Shown here piece after piece: positions 34,536 to 43,878 of a DNA stretch of 64,000 bases. The position numbers and the translations under genes are program-made. The DNA comes from Larkinella knui (GTDB lineage: Bacteria; Bacteroidota; Bacteroidia; Cytophagales; Spirosomataceae), in NCBI RefSeq assembly GCF_003858645.1, contig NZ_RQJP01000002.1:372001-436000 (forward strand), in the 5' to 3' direction. The notes beneath the pieces are model-generated. The model saw nothing but the letters and a program-made list of their open reading frames with translations, was not told the DNA's origin and made no database searches. Positions within the stretch are counted from its first letter, which is position 1. Each line of letters opens with the position of its first letter.

Positions 34536-34871
34536 CTACATAAATGCCTGACCTACTTCGCGTAACAGGTCGATAACCGGCAAAATGGTACGCCCCTTGT
34601 CGTTGAGCCGGTATTCTACCCGGGGCGGAACCTCGTTAAATGACTCCTTATCCACCATTCCCAACTCAACCAATTGTTTCAGCTCATGAACCAGCACTTT
34701 TTCGCTGATTCCGGGAACAGATCGTTTAATATCGCCATATCTCAAGGTTTTATCGCGCAACAGGTGAATAATCACCATTCTCCATTTTCCGCAAATAACT
34801 TCTACAGCTTTCTTGATTACCTGCTCTGTTGAGATTGTTTCTTCTTTAACTTGTTTTAATTCTGGTGTCAT
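34536..34871 (-). CDS. HxlR family transcriptional regulator
   Basis: A 111-residue winged-helix protein: AVEVICGKWRMVIIHLL, RYGDIKRSVPGISEKVLVHELKQLVELGMVDKE in successive helices and wing, then PPRVEYRLNDKGR. This is the HxlR pattern. The cysteine in EVICGKW sits where redox- or aldehyde-sensing HxlR members have theirs. HxlR regulators often control nearby detoxification genes; the only same-strand neighbour is ridA-type gene 139 bases upstream. A TACCA/TGGTA inverted repeat just before the start may be its operator. Confidence 0.9.
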   Translation of the reverse strand: MTPELKQVKEETISTEQVIKKAVEVICGKWRMVIIHLLRDKTLRYGDIKRSVPGISEKVLVHELKQLVELGMVDKESFNEVPPRVEYRLNDKGRTILPVIDLLREVGQAFM

Positions 34872-34886
34872 CGGTTAATTTCTACT

Positions 34887-34898
34887 TACCATTTGGTA
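34887..34898 (-). promoter_or_regulatory. candidate HxlR operator
   Basis: TACCA and TGGTA form an inverted repeat with a two-base centre, 16 bases upstream of the HxlR-type start codon. A TACTTTAT (34925 down to 34918) upstream resembles a -7 element, so the repeat would lie just behind the transcription start, suited to autorepression. Confidence 0.35.
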
Positions 34899-35010
34899 TG
34901 TAATGTACTGATTAATAATAAAGTAGATCAAATTTTAGGCAAAGTTACAGCATTAACTTCTGAAGAAGAAGCTGAGATTAGCATTTGGCCCTTATTTGGA
35001 ATTGAGTCAA

Positions 35011-35403
35011 TTAAATCGGTTTTACAACCGCTGTAACTTCGATTTCTACCAATAAATCCGGATCGATCAGGGCCCGCACTTCAACCATGGAAGCCGCCGG
35101 ACGAATGTCTTTAAACACTTCGCCATGCGCCCGGCCCACTTCCTCCCACTTCGAAATATCAGTAACGTACATCCTTGTACGCACCACATCCGTCATCGAC
35201 GCGCCAGCTTCCTGAAGGACCCCACGTATTTTCTGTAAGATAAAACGGGTTTGCTCATACACATCGCCCCGCCCCACCAGACGATCGCCATCCATAGCGG
35301 TTGTTCCTGAAATTTCGATCAGATCACCGATCCGAACGGCACGGCTGTAACCAACCACCGGCTCCCACGGTGAACCGGACGAAATGAGTTGACGGGATGA
35401 CAT
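35011..35403 (-). CDS. RidA family protein (enamine/imine deaminase-like)
   Basis: A 130-residue YjgF/YER057c/UK114 protein: [54 protein letters not shown] and a final [23 protein letters not shown]. The arginine of VEVRAL corresponds to the active-site arginine of RidA deaminases. It would deaminate reactive enamines or imines in the cytosol. The gene starts 11 bases after the end of the hybrid kinase gene on the same strand, so they may be co-transcribed. Confidence 0.92.
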   Translation of the reverse strand: MSSRQLISSGSPWEPVVGYSRAVRIGDLIEISGTTAMDGDRLVGRGDVYEQTRFILQKIRGVLQEAGASMTDVVRTRMYVTDISKWEEVGRAHGEVFKDIRPAASMVEVRALIDPDLLVEIEVTAVVKPI

Positions 35404-35414
35404 AGGTTCTGACT

Positions 35415-38400
35415 TTATCCGGCTTTTTCGGCCACTAATTTATCGAGTGCGGTTTTGTATTCGCTCAAAAACACCTGAAACTCCTTTTCAAGTAACCGTA
35501 AATCGTCGGCCAGCGAACTGCTGTCACTCACTTTCAGCTTCGCTTCGGCGTCGCGGGCAATCTGCGCAATTCGGGCTACGCCGATGGTTCCGGCACTGCC
35601 TTTGAGCGTATGCAGATGGCTTTTGACGGTTGGTATGTCGCCCGCGGCAAAGGCTTCCACGGATTCCTGAACGAGCGTAGTCGCTTCGATTTCGAAATCT
35701 TCGTAGATGGACGTCACCAGATCCCAGCCACCGACCTGTTCGAGTTGACCGATAATTTCGGTATCGATCATCGGCATTTCCAGTTCACGAATGGCTTCCA
35801 GTTGTTTGGAACGCATCTGGGCGGCTTCCCGAAACTCCTTCCGGGCATCCACGGTTTCTTTCACTTTGGAAATCAGGCTTTGAGCCCGAATCGGTTTGGC
35901 GATATAATCGTCGAGGCCCTGACTCAAAAAGCGGTCCCGGTCTTCGCGCATCGAGTACGCCGTCATGGCAATAACCGGCGGCAACTGCGTTCCAAACTGG
36001 CCGCGGAGTTTGGCGGTCGTTTCAACACCGTCCATATCCGGCATCTGAATATCCATAAAAATCAGCTCATACGGCATACCTTTTTCGGCCATTGCCGCCG
36101 TCACTTTGTCAATGGCCTCCTGCCCACTCGAAGCCGTATCGACCTGACAACCCGATTTTTTGAGAATTTCGGTAGCCACTTTCCGGTTTACGGCGTTGTC
36201 ATCCACCAGCAATAAATAAGGATGGTGGTCTTTGAACACATTCTGCAACGAGATCTCGACCTGATCCGACTTCTGGCTCGTGGGGCTGATCAAGGTTTCT
36301 TTCAGTTCAATGGTAAACCAGAAGGTACTCCCCTGCCCCGCTACGGATTCAACGCCAATGGAGCCTTTCATCAAAGCCGCCAGCTCTTTGGAAATAGCCA
36401 GACCCAGGCCCGTACCGCCAAATGACTTCCGTGACGACATCTCGACCTGACTGAACGAATTGAACAACAGCCCTAAATCATCCTTTGCAATACCGATGCC
36501 CGAATCCTTCACCTCCACCTTGATTCGGTTAAATTTGCCTTTTTTGCCCACCAGCGATGCCTGAATGGTTATTGTGCCGTTTTCCGTAAACTTAATTGCG
36601 TTTGACGTTAAATTGGACAGAATCTGCAGCAGGCGCGTCTGGTCGGCAATCACGAATTTGGGCAGACTGTCGTCTAGGTGATAGATAAGTTTATTGCCTT
36701 TTACGCTGGCCTGCTGGCCAAAAAGCGACACTAATTTGTCAAAAACCTCCTGAAACAGAATCGGCGCTTCGTGCAACACCATTTTACCGGCTTCAATTTT
36801 CGACAGATCCAGAATATCGTTCAGGATGTTGAGCAGCGTTTCCGACGATTTTTTGATGGTTTGCACATAATCTTTCTGGTCCTGATCCAGGGGCGTATCG
36901 TTGAGCAAATCAATCATCCCGATCACGCCGTTCATGGGTGTCCGGATTTCATGGCTCATATTGGCCAGAAAACGCTCTTTTACCTTCAACGACCGCTCGG
37001 CTTCGTCTTTGGCTTTCATCAGCTCCTGCGCATTGCGCTTCAGCTCCGTGATGTCGCGGGCCAGCGCGGCTACTTCGTCAACGCGACCGTTCTTATCGTT
37101 CAGCGTCAACATGTTGAGCATGATCTGCCGGATCGAGCCATCTTTCCGGTGGAGCGTAGCCTCAAAATTCCGCAGGCTCTTGTTCCGAATCAACCGAACC
37201 AGCGCCCGGCGAATGTCCTGCTTATCGACAAAATTGGTAATCGGCTGACCCAGAACTTCTTCCGGCGTATAGCCCGTCCGTTTCAACACCGACGGGCTGA
37301 TCATCGTAATGCGTCCTTCGCGGTCGACGCGGCAATAAATATCCTGCAGATTGACGAAAATACCCCGGAATTTTTCTTCACTTCCGCGCAGTTCAAGCTC
37401 GGTTCGTTTACGCGCTGTAATATCGCGGGCAATACCCGATACCTCCTCGATTACACCCCCCGAAAGCAAGATCGGATTCAAATGCACTTCCAGCCAGGCT
37501 TCTCCTTTCGTTGTCTGAAAATGAAGCTCGACCGTTTGGGGCAATCCCCGGAAAGCCAGGCGGTATTTTTCTTCCAGTAACTTCCGGTTTTCGGCCCCAA
37601 TGATTCGCCAGCCCAGCTTTTCGGTCGACACGTTGACCTGCGGTATTTCACCCAACTGATTCTCAATCAGACGCGTATAATTTCGATTGAACGACGTGAG
37701 CTGGAAGCTTTTATTAACCGACCAGATCAGGTGGGAACTGCTGTCGAAGATGGCATTGAGCCGGGCGGTTTGCTTGTTGATGGCGGCTTCATCCTGCTTC
37801 CGGGCGATGGCAAGCGCCACCTGGCCGGAGATAAATTCCAGCAATTCCAGATCGCGAATGTTGTAGGTATCGGCTTTATCATACGCTTTTACCCCGATAA
37901 TCCCCGTAATCCGGTCACCAATCCGGAGCGGAACGCAAAGCATCGCTTTCGGAATCTGTCCGTACAGATACAGATTCTGCGTATCCGCCAGTTGCTGAAT
38001 GTCCTGCTCGTAGAGAAACAGCGGCCGGTTGGCCCGGATGGCGTATTCGGTCAGCCCATTTCCCAGTTTCCGCTTTGTAAACCGCATTCCCGTAAAATAT
38101 TCATCGACATAATACGGAAAATACAGAAAGCTTTTTCCCTGATCGTACAGGGCAATGAAGAAGTTGCGGGCATCGATGATGTTGCTCAGTTCGTCGTGAA
38201 TATTCTGGTACAGTTCATCCAGATTGGGGGCATTGAGCGTCCAGTTGGCAATGCTGTAATACAGTTTCTGGGCTTTCTCAGCGCGTATCCGGCTTGTAAT
38301 ATTGTGCAGAATACACCGGTAAGCCGTCGGTTTCCCCTGGTCGTAGCGGCAATTGACGCTGCCCGACACAAACACGGTTTTGCCTTTTTTGCTCTGAAAA

Positions 38401-39194
38401 ACCGTCTCGAAATACGGAAATTTCTCTCCGTCCCGAACGCGTTGCAGCCGCATAAGCGTGCTTTCGGCATAATCGGGATGCAGCACATCCTGCAACGTCA
38501 GCGAAGCAATTTCATCCGAGCTGTATTCGAGCACTTCACGCCAGGCCCGGTTTACAAACATGAATTTGCCATCGAGCGTCACCAGTTGAATCAGGTCACT
38601 GGTATTATCCACCAGATCCTGCAACTGCGAGTTCGAATACGACAAGGCGGAGGCAACGCGCTTTTTATTGGTAACGTCCTCACCAATAATGGTGTAGGAA
38701 GCAACCACCGACCGATCCGCTACGCTGTTGATAATGAAAGAGTTCAGATGAACATTCCGGACGGCTCCACTCTTGGCCAGCAGATTGATCTCCTTCTGAT
38801 CCACCACGCCACCGCGCGCAATGGCGTCTTCAAAATCCCGCTGCATCTGCACCCGTTCTGCGGCCGGGATAAAAACCTCAAAAAAGTTTTTACCGATCAC
38901 ATCGGTGGGTTGCCAGGCCGTAATGCGTAAAGTATACTGGTTACAAAACGTTACCGTACCATCTTTCTCAATCGTTAAACCAATGAGATTCAATTGATCT
39001 ACCGTCTTGCTGACATCGAAAACCGACGCCTGCTGCGGTTGCGAACTGCCATCGAGGGAGTTGCGGATATCTACTTCTTTACTGAGCCGCCGAATCTCGG
39101 CCACCAGTTCATCTTTCGTTTTTGCAGACCAGGACATTCTTCCGTAGGGGTGTTTGGAAACTAACGTACGTTTGATTGACTGCCGGTTTTCCAA
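35415..39194 (-). CDS. Hybrid sensor histidine kinase (PAS-PAS-GAF-PAS-PAS-HK-REC-Hpt)
   Basis: A 1259-residue soluble multi-domain kinase with no membrane segment. Approximate order: PAS ~65-170, PAS ~185-305 ([22 protein letters not shown]), GAF ~310-470, PAS ~475-600, PAS ~600-725 ([18 protein letters not shown]), HisKA with the H-box [12 protein letters not shown] (His ~747), HATPase with GIGIAKDD and [10 protein letters not shown], receiver with phosphoacceptor Asp ~1047 ([12 protein letters not shown]), and C-terminal Hpt with [11 protein letters not shown] (His ~1196). It should run an internal phosphorelay His-Asp-His and pass phosphate to a separate regulator, which is not adjacent. 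A start at 39137 ([11 protein letters not shown]) is an alternative. Confidence 0.95.
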   Translation of the reverse strand: MENRQSIKRTLVSKHPYGRMSWSAKTKDELVAEIRRLSKEVDIRNSLDGSSQPQQASVFDVSKTVDQLNLIGLTIEKDGTVTFCNQYTLRITAWQPTDVIGKNFFEVFIPAAERVQMQRDFEDAIARGGVVDQKEINLLAKSGAVRNVHLNSFIINSVADRSVVASYTIIGEDVTNKKRVASALSYSNSQLQDLVDNTSDLIQLVTLDGKFMFVNRAWREVLEYSSDEIASLTLQDVLHPDYAESTLMRLQRVRDGEKFPYFETVFQSKKGKTVFVSGSVNCRYDQGKPTAYRCILHNITSRIRAEKAQKLYYSIANWTLNAPNLDELYQNIHDELSNIIDARNFFIALYDQGKSFLYFPYYVDEYFTGMRFTKRKLGNGLTEYAIRANRPLFLYEQDIQQLADTQNLYLYGQIPKAMLCVPLRIGDRITGIIGVKAYDKADTYNIRDLELLEFISGQVALAIARKQDEAAINKQTARLNAIFDSSSHLIWSVNKSFQLTSFNRNYTRLIENQLGEIPQVNVSTEKLGWRIIGAENRKLLEEKYRLAFRGLPQTVELHFQTTKGEAWLEVHLNPILLSGGVIEEVSGIARDITARKRTELELRGSEEKFRGIFVNLQDIYCRVDREGRITMISPSVLKRTGYTPEEVLGQPITNFVDKQDIRRALVRLIRNKSLRNFEATLHRKDGSIRQIMLNMLTLNDKNGRVDEVAALARDITELKRNAQELMKAKDEAERSLKVKERFLANMSHEIRTPMNGVIGMIDLLNDTPLDQDQKDYVQTIKKSSETLLNILNDILDLSKIEAGKMVLHEAPILFQEVFDKLVSLFGQQASVKGNKLIYHLDDSLPKFVIADQTRLLQILSNLTSNAIKFTENGTITIQASLVGKKGKFNRIKVEVKDSGIGIAKDDLGLLFNSFSQVEMSSRKSFGGTGLGLAISKELAALMKGSIGVESVAGQGSTFWFTIELKETLISPTSQKSDQVEISLQNVFKDHHPYLLLVDDNAVNRKVATEILKKSGCQVDTASSGQEAIDKVTAAMAEKGMPYELIFMDIQMPDMDGVETTAKLRGQFGTQLPPVIAMTAYSMREDRDRFLSQGLDDYIAKPIRAQSLISKVKETVDARKEFREAAQMRSKQLEAIRELEMPMIDTEIIGQLEQVGGWDLVTSIYEDFEIEATTLVQESVEAFAAGDIPTVKSHLHTLKGSAGTIGVARIAQIARDAEAKLKVSDSSSLADDLRLLEKEFQVFLSEYKTALDKLVAEKAG

Positions 39195-39352
39195 TCAACC
39201 TGAATTAATTAAAATACCTTCTTACTACAGGATAAATTTACTAAAAAATACCAGCAATGTGATAAACGTTTGGTTGGTTGTTGGAATGGCATTATTTTGG
39301 AAGTACGTTTCTTTTAATTTGATTAGTTTCGCATGCCCATTGAACTACCATC

Positions 39353-39682
39353 ATGAAAGTATTTATTGCGCTGGTTTTGATCAGCCTGTGCTGTGCCGCC
39401 TGTGAGCCGTTTGATCTGGATCAGAAAAGTTTTCCAATCTGCGAAAAACCCGAGGGAACCATTGGTTTCACCGCGGCTAAACTGGAAGTTACCTTTTTTC
39501 TGGAAAATAAAAAGGGAGACATCGGAGCTGTAGGCTGGGATCTGGGCGACGGACGCAACCGTTCCGGCAATCAGTTTACGGTGTTTTATGATAAACCCGG
39601 CACCTACAACGTTATCATGGTTCTTGCCAACCAATGCGATGATAAATTCACGGTTTCTCGCCCGGTTACAGTCACTAATTAG
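39353..39682 (+). CDS. PKD-domain lipoprotein
   Basis: A 109-residue lipoprotein: the signal MKVFIALVLISLCCAAC ends in a lipobox with acylation at Cys17. The remainder is one PKD-type beta-sandwich, with GAVGWDLGDGRNRSGNQFTVFYDKPGTYNVIMVL fitting the WDFGDG...H.Y...G.Y.V pattern over two segments. Four further cysteines may form disulfides. It is the first of three closely spaced plus-strand genes for exported proteins (gaps of 14 and 10 bases) that converge on the cytoskeleton-like cluster. Confidence 0.85.
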   Translation: MKVFIALVLISLCCAACEPFDLDQKSFPICEKPEGTIGFTAAKLEVTFFLENKKGDIGAVGWDLGDGRNRSGNQFTVFYDKPGTYNVIMVLANQCDDKFTVSRPVTVTN

Positions 39683-39696
39683 CCTATTCTCCGCTT

Positions 39697-40539
39697 ATGC
39701 ATCAGCAATTCGTCCCTCTTTGGCTGAAACGGTTGGTATTTTTCCTTCTGGTCCTTTGCGCCTTACCCGCTGTCAGTCAGGTTGCTGTAACCAATGTGCG
39801 CCTTAATGTCATCAATGAATCAGCCGTGGAAATTCTGTATGACATCACCGGAAATCAGCCTGCCGACTCCGTCTATATTCGCATTCGAAGCCAGACGAAC
39901 GGTTTGCTGAATCCCGCGCCCCAGCATATTTCCGGTGACTGGGGCCAGGATGTTCAGCCGGGACCCAACCGGCGTATTGTCTGGAGAGCCCTCGAAAACG
40001 GTTTTGAACTGGATGAAAATATTCGGGCCACCATTCTGGTCAAAGTTGCCCCGGCTACCGCCCGAAAATCAACCGGACCGGTTCCGGCCGTTTCCGCCGA
40101 TACCGTCAAACGGAAATACCGCCCCGGTGGTCCCGAATTTGCCCTGCTATCGCTGGTGGCTCCCGGCGTCGGCAACATTTTCGTTCAGTCGCCCAAACCG
40201 GTCATTGCCCACCGGCTGGGCATAACGGTGGCCTGTTACGGTCTGATGGCTTACGGATTAGTGGAACGCAAAAAATCGCGCGACGACTATTCGCTGTATG
40301 AACAACAGCGCAACCGAACGGCGGCACAACCGTATTACGACCGCGCCAATCAGCACCATCACCGGTATTATCTCGCAACCCGCTTGTCCGGGGCCATCTG
40401 GATCACGGATATTGTAGCCACGTTTATCAAGGGCGTGCGCAACCAGAAAGAACGGTCGAAAACCGCCGAGCCCAAAATCAGCCTGCGGCCGGGTTATCAA
40501 TCCGGTTCTCCGGTAGCAGTGTTCCACTACAACTTTTAA
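39697..40539 (+). CDS. Secreted beta-sandwich protein with hydrophobic C-terminal half
   Basis: A 280-residue protein with a signal peptide (LVFFLLVLCALPAVSQ). The first ~95 mature residues (VTNVRLNVINESAVEILYDI, GDWGQDVQPGPNRRIVWRAL) match a fibronectin-like beta-sandwich that I have seen at the start of many Bacteroidota exported proteins. A Pro/Thr linker leads to a half with three hydrophobic helices (FALLSLVAPGVGNIFV, LGITVACYGLMAYGLV, LSGAIWITDIVATFI), vaguely like the DUF5683 type. The function is unknown. It lies in a three-gene exported-protein unit. Confidence 0.75.
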   Translation: MHQQFVPLWLKRLVFFLLVLCALPAVSQVAVTNVRLNVINESAVEILYDITGNQPADSVYIRIRSQTNGLLNPAPQHISGDWGQDVQPGPNRRIVWRALENGFELDENIRATILVKVAPATARKSTGPVPAVSADTVKRKYRPGGPEFALLSLVAPGVGNIFVQSPKPVIAHRLGITVACYGLMAYGLVERKKSRDDYSLYEQQRNRTAAQPYYDRANQHHHRYYLATRLSGAIWITDIVATFIKGVRNQKERSKTAEPKISLRPGYQSGSPVAVFHYNF

Positions 40540-40549
40540 CGGTTAATTC

Positions 40550-41260
40550 ATGATGCGTTTTGCACTCATTTTGGGAATTTTGTTCGGCCTGCTCCACGAA
40601 AGTCAGGCGCAGGTCGGGGTGTATTCAGCGTCAGGCTCCTGGGTACACGTTAAAATCAAGGCAAAGACTCCGGGAACCGCCACAAACCGCTCATTTACCG
40701 AAGACTTCAGTGACAATCGCAACCGGTGGCTCATTGGCCGACGGGGAGCCTACGCTTTTGACATGTCTCAGAACACCTACCGCATTTATAAGCAGGCCAG
40801 CGATTCACCGGCATCGGCGTTCAGTTACATTTCGATTCCAACAGCCCTCAATCTGAATAAAGTCGATACGTTTATGGTGCAGGTAGAGTTGGCGGGGCCG
40901 AGCGGAATTATTCCCGATGCGGGCTTGCTGATTGGTGTAAAAGACTCGCTCAATTATTGTCACTTCCGAATCAACAATAAAAATCAGGTCTCCGTCAAAT
41001 ACGTCATCAACGGTCTTAGCTATACGATTTATATGCGGGGCGATTATGTTCCGGCGGGTATTCCGCTGTCAGCAACGAAAAACACGCTGACCGTTCGCCG
41101 GAAAGGGGAGCAAATTCATTTTTACCTCAATGGGCGCGAAATACCGACCAGCCCGTACCAGTTTCGTCAATACCAGGGCAATGGGATTGGTTTTGTTTCG
41201 ACCACCGATGGAACCACTTTTCGGAATCTGACCGTCAGTGTTGGAACCACCTCGCGTTAG
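40550..41260 (+). CDS. Secreted LamG/DUF1080-like protein
   Basis: A 236-residue protein with a signal peptide (MMRFALILGILFGLLHESQAQ). The mature part is a beta-sandwich with SFTEDFSDNRNRWLIGRRG, AGLLIGVKDSLNYCHFRINN, KNTLTVRRKGEQIHFYLNGREI and GNGIGFVSTTDGTTFRNLTV. This pattern is shared by concanavalin-like laminin-G/DUF1080 domains that bind carbohydrates or proteins. Its TAG stop overlaps the TAA of the convergent gene (bases 41258-41259 are shared), leaving no room for a terminator. Confidence 0.75.
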   Translation: MMRFALILGILFGLLHESQAQVGVYSASGSWVHVKIKAKTPGTATNRSFTEDFSDNRNRWLIGRRGAYAFDMSQNTYRIYKQASDSPASAFSYISIPTALNLNKVDTFMVQVELAGPSGIIPDAGLLIGVKDSLNYCHFRINNKNQVSVKYVINGLSYTIYMRGDYVPAGIPLSATKNTLTVRRKGEQIHFYLNGREIPTSPYQFRQYQGNGIGFVSTTDGTTFRNLTVSVGTTSR

Positions 41261-42123
41261 TTTTCGTCCCGAATCCGCCCGCCATCCCGGTCGATCACAA
41301 TCTGCTGACCATCCAGCACTACCGTTGCCTTACCGTTTTGAAACGGCGTAACATCGTCGTAGACCGGATCGATATGCCATTTATCCTTTTGATCGACATA
41401 GCCCCATTTCGTTCCTTTCCGGGCCGCCCGTAAACCAAAATCACCGATCTGGGTATCGACGGTGTCATACGGTTTTACCGACGCACTGTTCGACGACTCG
41501 GCCGGTTCGGCAATCAGGGGAGCGGGAGGTTCACTGGTTACGGAGATAGCCGCAATTAACTTATTGTTATTTTTTGTGAGTGACTCTCCCAAAACCGGCA
41601 ACAGGGCGGCTTTCTTCGAAGGTTTGGCCGCATTTGCCTCGTGGATAGTCTGTTTGGTTTGAATAGTCGTGTTGCCCTGAGTTTGTTCAATCTCGGTCGT
41701 TTCTACGCGGCCAAGCCCGTTGTCAATTTCCGTTAGTTTCCCTTTCCAGAGCCACAACAGGATCGTTACAAAAACCGTAACCAGCGCAATGAGTACCTTG
41801 TTGGATTGGCTAAATGGGGTTGGGATGGGATGAACCGATACATCCGTGGCCAGGGGCGTTGCCACCCGATCAGGCTCCGGCAGCCATTTTTTTTGTTCTT
41901 TCTGGCGCCAGTCGGTCGAAATAAGCTGCTCCCGAAGCGATTGTCCTCTGGGCGTTTCCAATGCTTCGTAATTATGTTCGAGCAGATATCCCATGATTTC
42001 CTGCGTCAAGGTAGTTTCATCGTAAGGAATGGCAACGAACAACCGGTTGATTACGTCGGCGGGAACGTGTCGGTCATAGTGGCCAAAAACCTCTTGTATT
42101 TTCTGTCGAATGGTATCGATCAT
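41257..42123 (-). CDS. Membrane protein with LISTDWR domain and WG repeat (short paralogue)
   Basis: A 288-residue protein, the last gene of the eight-gene minus-strand cluster. Residues 1-75 form a helical domain that ends PRGQSLREQLISTDWR, also present in the preceding gene. A membrane segment (ALVTVFVTILLWLWKG) lies near residue 115. A Ser/Thr/Ala-rich stretch leads to a C-terminal WG-type beta repeat: GLRAARKGTKWGYVDQKDKWHIDPVYDDVTPF and so on to RDEN. With no signal peptide, the N-terminal domain is probably cytosolic and the WG part periplasmic. I do not recognise the N-terminal domain. Confidence 0.8.
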   Translation of the reverse strand: MIDTIRQKIQEVFGHYDRHVPADVINRLFVAIPYDETTLTQEIMGYLLEHNYEALETPRGQSLREQLISTDWRQKEQKKWLPEPDRVATPLATDVSVHPIPTPFSQSNKVLIALVTVFVTILLWLWKGKLTEIDNGLGRVETTEIEQTQGNTTIQTKQTIHEANAAKPSKKAALLPVLGESLTKNNNKLIAAISVTSEPPAPLIAEPAESSNSASVKPYDTVDTQIGDFGLRAARKGTKWGYVDQKDKWHIDPVYDDVTPFQNGKATVVLDGQQIVIDRDGGRIRDEN

Positions 42124-42346
42124 TTCAGGCTTAATTTAACAAACGAGGTAACCCATTCTTTTAGACTTTCAAAAGTTACGAAAAGTCATACTATCTTCAT
42201 AATTTTTTATGCAGACGGCCCACTCGTATACGTAGATAACACCCTGTCAAGATGTCTGTTTATTATTTGGATTGTTTGGTAAGAAATAACGATTCGCTAT
42301 TCAGGCTACTTCTAAAACAGGACCTGACTATCCATTTCACACTGAA

Positions 42347-43762
42347 TCAGTTATCATCCCGCAAGCGTTGCCCATACCGATTAATAAAAAACTGATTTCC
42401 GTCGAGTTCCACACTGGCTTTTCCCAGGTTGAACGGGGTGGCCAGTTCAAACTGCGGCTCGATTACCCATCGATTCTTTTCGTCGATATACCCCCAAAGT
42501 TGTCCTTTCCGGGCGGGCCGCAAGCCGAATTGACCCTTCGTTTCATCCACCTCATCGAAAGACGGAACGGATGATTTCGGAGCAGCCTCGTCCGTCCCCT
42601 CTTCGACGGTATTCTTAACGGCCGGGCGTTGAAATTCACCGCTTTCATCTTCCATTGGAACCAGTGTCTTTTTCACCGGCTTTTCTGATTTCGTTCGGGT
42701 TGCCAACGACGTCTTTTTGGTAGGATATCCATCCAGATTCTGGCTTGTGCGACCCTTCGGCCGTTTTCGGACCGGTTCGGGTTCCGGGTCTTCTCCCCGT
42801 GTCAACCGCAAAACTACCCAGATTAGCACCAAAGCCGACAAAATTGCCAGACCAATCAGGGCGGCATCCGAAAAACCGCTTTTGGGACGAGTTTCCGGTG
42901 GGTTTGCCACCGGCGGAAGAATCGGCTGTGGTCGTTCCGCCACCGGCCCCGGAACTGTTGTCGCCCGGTTTACCGGCGGATTCATATCCCCCGTCGCGGG
43001 CGTTGTCGTATAGCCGGTCTGGTTTTTTACGGAGCCCGACGGCTGCGGATTCGGCCGGGGTTGCTCCTTTTCCCACCAGCTCAAATGCCGCCAGTCGGTC
43101 GAAATCAACTTCTCTTTGAGGGTGTTGCCCCGGGGCGGATTAACGGACGCGTAAAAGTTTTCCGACAGATAAAGCCGAATCTCTTCCGCCAGTTCGGCTT
43201 CATCGTAGTCAACCGCTTTAAAAAGGAATTTCAGGCTCTGCGCCTGAATGTGCTTATCGTAATCATCTAAAATGTTCTTGATTTTCTTGCGAACCGATTC
43301 CACTTTATCAACCGAAGCTGCGGCTTCGGAAGCGGGGCCGTTTTGCGGTTTTGTTTCCGGAGCAACGGGACTTGCGCCCGTGCTCCCGGGCGCTGGTCCC
43401 GTTTCAGGCACTGCCGACACCGGCAGTGCCGCCAGAATGGCCGGTATCCACTGGTCCGTCACAAAAGTTCGGGAAAGCTGAACCCGCTCGGCTTCGCTGA
43501 CAAACTGGTTGATATCCGCTTCCGACAACGCGTTTCGACGTTGCAGGGCAACGGTAACGATCTTTTTTTTCAGGTCAAGAATTTTGCCAAAATCACGGTT
43601 TATCTGACGGCTGATGTCATTTACCAGACGGGTGAAGTCAGTAATTCCTAACTCATTGGCTTCTGCCACGAGCCCTTTTTGCCGCCACTGCCAGTCAGCC
43701 AGTTCGCCTTCATACAAAACGACCTCATTTTTAATTCGATCCCGTAATTCTTCCAGTGTCAT
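42347..43762 (-). CDS. Membrane protein with LISTDWR domain and WG repeat (long paralogue)
   Basis: A 471-residue protein. The first ~120 residues are helical with coiled-coil character (TRLVNDISRQINRDFGKI). A second domain (about 155-235) repeats the one in the shorter paralogue: VRKKIKNILDDYDKHI, FKAVDYDEAELAEEIRLYL, PRGNTLKEKLISTDWR. A Pro-rich linker, one membrane segment (AALIGLAILSALVLIWVV) and a charged linker precede the C-terminal WG repeat (GQLWGYIDEKNRWVIEPQF). The two genes clearly arose by duplication. Its position behind the actin-like and tubulin-like genes suggests a membrane adaptor. Confidence 0.8.
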   Translation of the reverse strand: MTLEELRDRIKNEVVLYEGELADWQWRQKGLVAEANELGITDFTRLVNDISRQINRDFGKILDLKKKIVTVALQRRNALSEADINQFVSEAERVQLSRTFVTDQWIPAILAALPVSAVPETGPAPGSTGASPVAPETKPQNGPASEAAASVDKVESVRKKIKNILDDYDKHIQAQSLKFLFKAVDYDEAELAEEIRLYLSENFYASVNPPRGNTLKEKLISTDWRHLSWWEKEQPRPNPQPSGSVKNQTGYTTTPATGDMNPPVNRATTVPGPVAERPQPILPPVANPPETRPKSGFSDAALIGLAILSALVLIWVVLRLTRGEDPEPEPVRKRPKGRTSQNLDGYPTKKTSLATRTKSEKPVKKTLVPMEDESGEFQRPAVKNTVEEGTDEAAPKSSVPSFDEVDETKGQFGLRPARKGQLWGYIDEKNRWVIEPQFELATPFNLGKASVELDGNQFFINRYGQRLRDDN

Positions 43763-43878
43763 GATACCAGCAAATCCCTATTCATTGTATCGAAGACCGG
43801 TAGCTATGCGCTTGTTTACCCGTATCGTTCTATTTAATACCGCATTGATGCCAAATGTCCGGACCGGGTATTAAATTA

